Shown in pieces: positions 22,501-27,523 of a stretch of DNA of 27,523 nt. Under the pieces are notes generated by a model. It saw only the letters and a list, made by a program, of their open reading frames with translations, searched no databases and was not told where the DNA came from. This DNA comes from a virus. Positions within the stretch are counted from its first letter, which is position 1. Each line of letters begins with the position of its first letter. Location of the stretch: the IMG/VR virus record IMGVR_UViG_3300031841_001120, positions 1 through 27,523 of that record; one strand, 5' to 3'. Both the position numbers and the translations under genes were made by a program.

Positions 22501-25500
22501 ATGAAGGGATCTAGCTTAGATCAAGACACCCGCAACGCAGTTCTTGTCAACGAGATGCTTGCTTACACAGGACAGCAGGGATCTAAGAAGTTACAGCAAC
22601 GTACCCGTGAAGCCATTGGTGCTATCCGCGAGTGGCTCCGCAACAACACATTCCTGAAGCTGTCGCGTATGCGAGCAAGCGATATTTCTCTGGTCGCCAA
22701 GAGAGCACGAAACAACTTCCTGAACAATCAGTCTAACGCTCAAGAAGGTCGTCCATCTTTCATTATGGGCGAGCGTACCAGAGCAAAGCAGACGCCTTTA
22801 AAGCTGTACTCCAACACTGAGAAGGTCATCATTGACCAAGGCGACAAGCTCTTTAAGCCTTCCAAGAAAAACCCAGACGCCAGCGTTCGTGGCGACCAGA
22901 TCTTCTCTTTCCTTAAAGGCAAAGGCATTAAGAAGGACGAGGCTCAGTACACTGAGATTGAGAAGTTCCTAACCGAAGATCCTAGCCGTCGCTTTACTCG
23001 TGATGAGGTGATTGAGTTCCTGCGTGATGAAGCGCCAGAGCTGGATGAGCGATTCGAGGCTACAACAAAGACTGGATTTGAAATAGGCGAAAAGGGTCTC
23101 GAATACTCTGAGCCTGAAGTGCAGGATAGCGAGCAATACTACGAACATATCTGGGACGACATCCAGTACGAAATAAAAAGCGGAGACTTCGAAGGCCGGG
23201 CAGGCGATGTAATTAGCAACTTCATTTCTGGCAATGAGCAGGAGGTTTATGACTTCCTTTCAAGCGGCGTGTTTGATGAGGATGTGACTTCAAAAGCCAG
23301 AGAGGAGTATCTAAGCAAAGGCTCGCGCCCACAGGCTGGGGTTTATGCTTTTGTAAATGAACTTGGGGTGGACACAGTTTACCCAGAATTAGCCGCAGAA
23401 TTTGAAAGCGAAATTGACGACGTTGCGTGGGTCACTGCGCGTGAGGATTACATAAACTCATCCCCATACAACACTGTTACTTTGCTCGACGACCTTGATG
23501 GAGTATTTAGCGCCCAGATTAATGGAAGCGATGACTATGGATGGACGTATGACATACGCACACGTTTAACAAACTTTAACGATGGACCATACTATGATCT
23601 TGACGAGGCCAAAGTTCAGGTACAAAACGTCCTTAATGAGCGCGGATATCTAGATGACTTTATTTTTGGCGATGTCGAGTTCCTCGATTACTTAAAGGAC
23701 GTTAAGGAAGAAAACTGGGATCAGTACCGCGAGTTTGTCACAACCATCGACAACAAGTGGGGCACTTACTACTCCGGCCATTTCGGTGAAGACGCCCTGT
23801 TCAACGTACTCGCAACCGACAGGACTAACGCGCTAGGCAATGTCCTCATGATCGAGGAGATGCAGTCTGACTGGCAGAGCGATATCCGCAGAGCTGGAGG
23901 CCCAAGAGATCAGGGCAGGATTGATGAGGGCAAGAAAGAGTTAAATGACATCGACTTAGAGTCGCAACGCATCTTACTTCGGATTAGCACAATAGAGCAG
24001 AACACAGAAGCAAGGCTAATAGACCCTGAGATATCTAAGGTTATTGGTGAGGAGTTTGGGGTCAGCCGGATGGATGCTCCCGGAGTCTTAGATCCGACTC
24101 CTAGTTACAATAAATTCTTGCGAACTGCTAGGCGATTTTTTGCGGATAAAATTCAGGGCAATGAGCTTCCCCCCTTCCAGACCTCAAAGTTAGAAGAGGC
24201 CATAAAAAAGATTGTTGATCTTGACCCAGACCTTGATAGAAATCTTCAAGAGCTTGCGGAGCTAGAGGTTCAGAGCAGAGAGATAAGCCGCGTTCGTGAT
24301 GACGCGAGAAGAAGACTTGCCTCAGCAGAAAGAGCGCCGCCCAATGTCCCCTTCACTGAAGATCGTTATGCAGAGCTTGCGCTCAAGCGGATGCTTATCA
24401 CCGCAGTAGAAGAAGGCAAGGACGCCTTGATGATCTCAAGTGCCGCTCAGCTCAATGAGCGATGGGGTCGATTCTACGAGCAGATCTATGACAAGAAGCA
24501 CGTTAGCACGATAGGCAAGCTACTCGGAGTTAAGCCTTATCCTGTAGACGTTCAGGGTCTTGATGCTACTGCCGCTTACGAGAACGCCTTAAAGGCCGCA
24601 GGCCAAGTAGAAGTTAAATACAAGGACCAGTATTCCGACAACAACAGGTATACGTTCTCAGCCATTTTCCCTAGCGGTAGCGAATATCTCGGCTACGAGA
24701 TGCTCGACATCTATACCGACAAGGGTATGGAGGCCGCGAAAAAGCAGGCAGAAGAAAAGCTCAGAATGATGCTCATGCAGAGAGCAGGCATTCGTGGCTG
24801 GGCCGCGCCTATTTCTGACGAGTTCAAGCAGAAGGTTACAGAGGAAGGCTTGCCGATGTTCCAGAGGGACTCGGCCAGAATCTATCCTAAGCGACCCCCT
24901 GAAGAGACTATCGCTGATAAGTTTATCCGAACCTTCCAAGACAAGATGGTTGGCTTAAAGCGTACTCAGCAGTTCATCGAAGAGACGCAAGAGCGCAAGC
25001 TGGACTTTGATGAGGATGCCTACCTAGCTGAAGAGGCTTTCTACGGTAAGACCGAAGAGGATTTGCGCCAGCTAGAGGTTCGACTGATTCGTCCGTTTAT
25101 CGAGTTACTTGAGAAGACCGGTATTAGTGTTGCCGATCTCGACGAGTATTTGATGGCGCGTCACGCACCAGAGCGTAACCGCAAGATTGCGGCAATCAAC
25201 GACAAGCTACCTGATGGCGGCTCCGGTATGACTAACGCTGAAGCGGCTGAGGTTATCCAGCGCGTAAACAGATCTGGAAAGCTGGCCGACTACAATCAGC
25301 TTGCCAACCAAGTCTACGCAATGACTCAGCTAACGCGAGATCTCGTTAAGGCCGGGGGCTTGGCTTCTGATGAAGAAGTTAGCTCTTGGGAGAGTATGTA
25401 TGAAAACTACATTCCATTGCGTGGATTTGCTGACGATGAGGTTGACTCTAACGGTAACAGGATTCGAACGGGCAGAGGCTTCGATATACGAGGCAAGGAA

Positions 25501-27523
25501 TCTCGCCGCGCACTAGGCCGTAGATCGAAAGCTAAGAGCCCAACAGCTCAGGTTATTGCTGACCTTACAGAGAAGACTATCCGCAACAGAAAGAATGAGG
25601 TTGGCCAGACCTTCCTTAATCTTGTTGAGGGCAACCCAGATCCTGATATGTGGGAGGTTTTCACTGACGCCAATCCAGACACCGAAGAGCAGTTCCGTAA
25701 CGGCAGTGTCCGAGAAGGCCCGGTCAATATGGCAGGGTCTGACAAATACTATGCAGTGAAGCGGGATGGCGTTGTTCATTACATCAAGGTCAAGGATCAG
25801 CGGCTACTTAACGCAATGCAGAATGTCGGCCCTGAGCGACTGAGCGCAGTGACTAAGGTTGTTGCGGGAATGACTCGCTTCTTGGCTTCGGTCAATACCT
25901 CGTACAACCCGCAGTTCGTTGTCACCAACTTTGCTCGTGATATTCAGGCGGCGGCTCTTAATTTGGCGGCAGAGGCCACAATGGAGGGCGGCAAGCTAGA
26001 CGGGAATCAAATTGCTGGAAAGGTTGTTGCTGGCACAGTAAAGGCTATCAGGGCGATCAGGTCGTCCAACAAGCAAGATGCAGTTAATGACGACTCAGAT
26101 CCAGAAGCTACTGAATATCGTCGGTACTACCAAGAGTTCTTAAATGACGGCGCTAAGACTGGCTACTTTGACTCTCCCGATGTGGACACAATCGCCGCAG
26201 ATCTGGAGAAGAAGTTAGGCAGGGCTGGCCCCGGCACTAAGAATGAATTGCTGAAGGCAGGCACCAAGATTGCTGAGTTGGTTGAGAAGTACAACAGCGC
26301 AGTAGAAAACGGCGTCCGACTATCGGCTTATATCGAGGCTAGAAAGGCAGGCGTTGATCGTAAGCAGGCCGCATCTCTGGCTAAGAATATGACAGTCAAC
26401 TTTAACCGCAAGGGCGAGATAGGCACTTTCCTTAACTCGCTGTATATGTTCTTCAATGCCGCAGTTCAGGGAACGACTCAGTTCCTGCGAACACTCAGTC
26501 CCCTTCAAGTCAACAGCCAAGGCAACATTCAGGTGCAGAGAAATCTAAACCTAGCCCAGAAAATAGCTGGAGGCATCGTTGCTGGTGGAGCTGGCTTTGC
26601 ATCTCTGATGAGAGAGATGGGCGGTGAGGATGATGACGGCGAAGCCTACTGGGACAAGATACCCGCAGGCATACGCGAGAGAAACTTCATCATTATGAAG
26701 CCCGGATCTGGTGGCGATTATTACAAGCTACCCCTGCCTTACGGTTACAACTTCTTCTGGAATCTTGGCGATTCATTAGAGGGTGTACTCAAGGGCTCAC
26801 AGCGTAGACGAAATAATGTTCTAGGCGATCTGGTTTCCAGCTTCACAACATCGTTCTCTCCATTCAGTTTGCATAGGGCGGATAATGCGGCACAGCAGGT
26901 AGCTCTAACGATCAGCCCAAGCATTGTGTTGCCAGTCACTGAGCTTGCAGTAAACACCAACTACTTTGGCGAGAAGATCTACCCAGAGAACTTCCCCGGC
27001 GGAGCGCAAAAGGCTGATGCCTATCTGTACTGGCCCTCTACAAAGGAGCCCTATGTTCGGGTAGCGAAGTTCTTGAATGACGTTATTGGAGGCGGTTCTG
27101 AGTACCGATCTGGCGAGCTTATGGGTATCTCTACAGACGTTAGCCCAGAGACGCTACAGCAGATAATCGAGTACGCAGGCGGCGGTCTATTGCGAACGGC
27201 AACGGGGACGGGTGACTCTATCTTTAGGCCCGTTACCGGCAGACAGCTAGAGATTGCTAACGTACCGTTTGCTCGGGTGCTTGTCGGTAAGGACCAGTCT
27301 GACTACGGGGACATCGACACCTTCTACGAGAGACGGCAGGAGATCATTAACGCCCGCAAGGAGTACAATGATGCCCCTGACTCTGAGGCCAGAAGAGCAA
27401 GCGACGAGGGCTTTGATGGGATACGCAGGCTCTATCCGCAAGCCAACAATGTCTACAAGAGATTGCGTAGCATCCGCGAGCGCGAGATGAGAATACGAGA
27501 TCGAGACGATCTAAGCCCTGCCG
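19519..27523 (+). CDS. Giant polyvalent / internal virion protein (3' truncated)
   Basis: Open for 2668 codons to the window end without a stop. The start is at TAATG with GGGGG at 19508-19512. In order: two GGFFDEF motifs (5-11, 21-27); an Ala/Gly-rich region with ESLQETLEEGGGQIAGN near 265; linkers; a helical segment near 655-735; a disordered acidic linker (about 780-850) overprinted by another ORF; a zincin-like domain (858-1080) with H942-E943-x-x-H946 and possible third ligand E1012; a region with GHFGE (1420-1424) and IEEMQSDW (1445-1452), continued after a coiled-coil insert by LALKRM near 1620 and GLPMFQR near 1777; a helical region; and an LPD38-like segment (about 2115-2340). Such proteins are thought to be injected with the genome. 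Confidence 0.85.
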   Translation, partial: MAKYGGFFDEFDGPSSSSAFGGFFDEFETQPEPEPFKSNLFASFGIGANNLLGSVGSLYGLVSGDMDNMATRQAERGREFYEQFKTDELLEKQADLQARVDSADGELAKAGEAVWGTVTDLDLLGNFVLEQLPMAVPGGAVAKGASLLTKSARVGAGAGVVAGGGLQAGDVGGSVFDDLQALPDDIWNQNPEFVALSEQVGREEAKNEIALDASRKAASISGVISGVTAGALPNTIERTLARGGVKGDGFFSRALKGVGSESLQETLEEGGGQIAGNISVQPIDPTRETFEGVGQAAGLGALGGGILGGGVAGLSSPMQAATENAEAARADAVANGGDSLDAATAASGGFANTDLSALRERMNIEEPAPSTIELPELANQFDQDTLQPTPFQPIVTPTPFEPQQEVPQLPFDLTEEILFADRVNQPERATRLRNAQAIYDRAQGTADEGLRARLIERANAIVGTEMSQEFLRQPPVRDPSEPLEGPVITADTDVNFDASYVEQGPVVRTQRRPLLTQDNVIYQEPVEGAPDTVYQGSRGDGFATRKGADAAMKSRQKAEPGFNWEVFQDPNTERFALAGFRRERRQANPESVNNFIDQTNQAAQPEPEIRDTTQGLRESYEAASDPEMESRLIEIEDRIEQAQEVPPRSTSAQDVDVLTAITRLGGIQTDEAIAQGIDPESFRGYSGLGRPVRRNGLSFDDMGEKLAENGFFPERPTANEVLDLFTTAIQSNERIFVGESRADIPSLEAEQAEISRTLIELQDEFGPLTDDEIAFVDQYYQESFDASYGSQREPTQVESEERDVGSFDEGAGRTTLQPPIGDQTGAETLSERQATGSDAEIGSVQEDDGLDTSFQRGATRRPVINDEQFNSVLDRVVGQDGDARNRIDVRSSFAELPEEIQQAARDQGSDGNDISAVYHRGTVYLVKGKLATESQVEEALLHEGTHGGVMDMYRDQGVNKALNRMWTAMGGQKGFDKLARELGIEENVRPYISGMKGSSLDQDTRNAVLVNEMLAYTGQQGSKKLQQRTREAIGAIREWLRNNTFLKLSRMRASDISLVAKRARNNFLNNQSNAQEGRPSFIMGERTRAKQTPLKLYSNTEKVIIDQGDKLFKPSKKNPDASVRGDQIFSFLKGKGIKKDEAQYTEIEKFLTEDPSRRFTRDEVIEFLRDEAPELDERFEATTKTGFEIGEKGLEYSEPEVQDSEQYYEHIWDDIQYEIKSGDFEGRAGDVISNFISGNEQEVYDFLSSGVFDEDVTSKAREEYLSKGSRPQAGVYAFVNELGVDTVYPELAAEFESEIDDVAWVTAREDYINSSPYNTVTLLDDLDGVFSAQINGSDDYGWTYDIRTRLTNFNDGPYYDLDEAKVQVQNVLNERGYLDDFIFGDVEFLDYLKDVKEENWDQYREFVTTIDNKWGTYYSGHFGEDALFNVLATDRTNALGNVLMIEEMQSDWQSDIRRAGGPRDQGRIDEGKKELNDIDLESQRILLRISTIEQNTEARLIDPEISKVIGEEFGVSRMDAPGVLDPTPSYNKFLRTARRFFADKIQGNELPPFQTSKLEEAIKKIVDLDPDLDRNLQELAELEVQSREISRVRDDARRRLASAERAPPNVPFTEDRYAELALKRMLITAVEEGKDALMISSAAQLNERWGRFYEQIYDKKHVSTIGKLLGVKPYPVDVQGLDATAAYENALKAAGQVEVKYKDQYSDNNRYTFSAIFPSGSEYLGYEMLDIYTDKGMEAAKKQAEEKLRMMLMQRAGIRGWAAPISDEFKQKVTEEGLPMFQRDSARIYPKRPPEETIADKFIRTFQDKMVGLKRTQQFIEETQERKLDFDEDAYLAEEAFYGKTEEDLRQLEVRLIRPFIELLEKTGISVADLDEYLMARHAPERNRKIAAINDKLPDGGSGMTNAEAAEVIQRVNRSGKLADYNQLANQVYAMTQLTRDLVKAGGLASDEEVSSWESMYENYIPLRGFADDEVDSNGNRIRTGRGFDIRGKESRRALGRRSKAKSPTAQVIADLTEKTIRNRKNEVGQTFLNLVEGNPDPDMWEVFTDANPDTEEQFRNGSVREGPVNMAGSDKYYAVKRDGVVHYIKVKDQRLLNAMQNVGPERLSAVTKVVAGMTRFLASVNTSYNPQFVVTNFARDIQAAALNLAAEATMEGGKLDGNQIAGKVVAGTVKAIRAIRSSNKQDAVNDDSDPEATEYRRYYQEFLNDGAKTGYFDSPDVDTIAADLEKKLGRAGPGTKNELLKAGTKIAELVEKYNSAVENGVRLSAYIEARKAGVDRKQAASLAKNMTVNFNRKGEIGTFLNSLYMFFNAAVQGTTQFLRTLSPLQVNSQGNIQVQRNLNLAQKIAGGIVAGGAGFASLMREMGGEDDDGEAYWDKIPAGIRERNFIIMKPGSGGDYYKLPLPYGYNFFWNLGDSLEGVLKGSQRRRNNVLGDLVSSFTTSFSPFSLHRADNAAQQVALTISPSIVLPVTELAVNTNYFGEKIYPENFPGGAQKADAYLYWPSTKEPYVRVAKFLNDVIGGGSEYRSGELMGISTDVSPETLQQIIEYAGGGLLRTATGTGDSIFRPVTGRQLEIANVPFARVLVGKDQSDYGDIDTFYERRQEIINARKEYNDAPDSEARRASDEGFDGIRRLYPQANNVYKRLRSIREREMRIRDRDDLSPA
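21872..22069 (+). CDS. Candidate 65-residue gene overprinted on the giant gene
   Basis: In the +1-shifted frame relative to the giant gene, ATG 21872 follows AGGAG (21860-21864) by seven bases, an ideal ribosome site, and the frame runs 65 codons to TAG at 22067-22069. The product is charged and helical with a normal-looking composition (EMLDRLTREQEEQLYSRPLE, then IRPELKLSARDKLQVVMQRL). The host frame over the same bases reads as a disordered Asp/Glu/Ser/Gly/Gln linker without hydrophobic core residues. That pairing is what is expected where a real small gene is overprinted on a tolerant linker. No family is recognised. Confidence 0.45.
   Translation: MPAMDRKENQPKSNPKNEMLDRLTREQEEQLYSRPLEIRPELKLSARDKLQVVMQRLEAFRKTTD

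Overview
The window is a contiguous late (morphogenesis) region of a tailed bacteriophage. All genes are on the + strand, tightly packed and often overlapping by 1-4 bases (ATGA, TAATG, TAGTG), with good Shine-Dalgarno sites and no tRNA, rRNA, insertion sequence or CRISPR. The order terS - terL - portal - scaffold - capsid - adaptor - nozzle - fibre, with no tape-measure or sheath gene, indicates a short-tailed (podovirus-like) phage. The major capsid protein looks like the N4-gp56 type. The overall gene set (2OG-Fe(II) oxygenase, GNAT, glycine-rich adhesin, giant polyvalent protein) resembles environmental, perhaps aquatic, podophages of proteobacteria. The host cannot be read from this window.

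Layout. 2-2150: the end of a coiled-coil protein, then small terminase (AT-hook) and large terminase. 2162-6552: portal with a long C-terminal coiled coil, a 59-residue protein, acidic scaffold and major capsid protein, closed by a UUCG-loop terminator at 6564-6590. 6624-9129: a head-completion-like protein, head-tail adaptor and tail nozzle. 9126-14244: a 1041-residue tail fibre, a glycine-rich tip adhesin, a tail-assembly-chaperone-like protein and a 2OG-Fe(II) oxygenase, closed by a second terminator at 14266-14288. 14338-27523: the presumed internal/ejection protein module, comprising an 841-residue protein built on 11-residue repeats, a GNAT protein, a lysine-rich membrane-active-looking protein, an acidic protein, a second 11-residue-repeat protein and a giant polyvalent protein of more than 2668 residues that runs off the window.

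How the parts fit. The terminase pair fills a scaffolded N4-gp56-like capsid through the portal; adaptor, nozzle, fibre and adhesin form the short tail; the final module most likely encodes proteins packed inside the head and injected with the DNA. The giant protein carries a zincin metallopeptidase motif (HEGTH), a conserved IEExQSDW region and a C-terminal segment like the LPD38 polyvalent-associated domain.

The least ordinary observations are: (1) a 65-codon ORF with a strong ribosome binding site overprinted on a disordered linker of the giant gene (21872-22069); (2) about 42 hendecads in the 14338 protein, recurring in the 18839 protein and compatible with the portal tail and the lysine-rich protein; (3) two near-identical hairpins just ahead of the start sites of the scaffold and 6624 genes, with a compensatory base-pair change; (4) a 25-residue membrane-peptide ORF coinciding with the second terminator.
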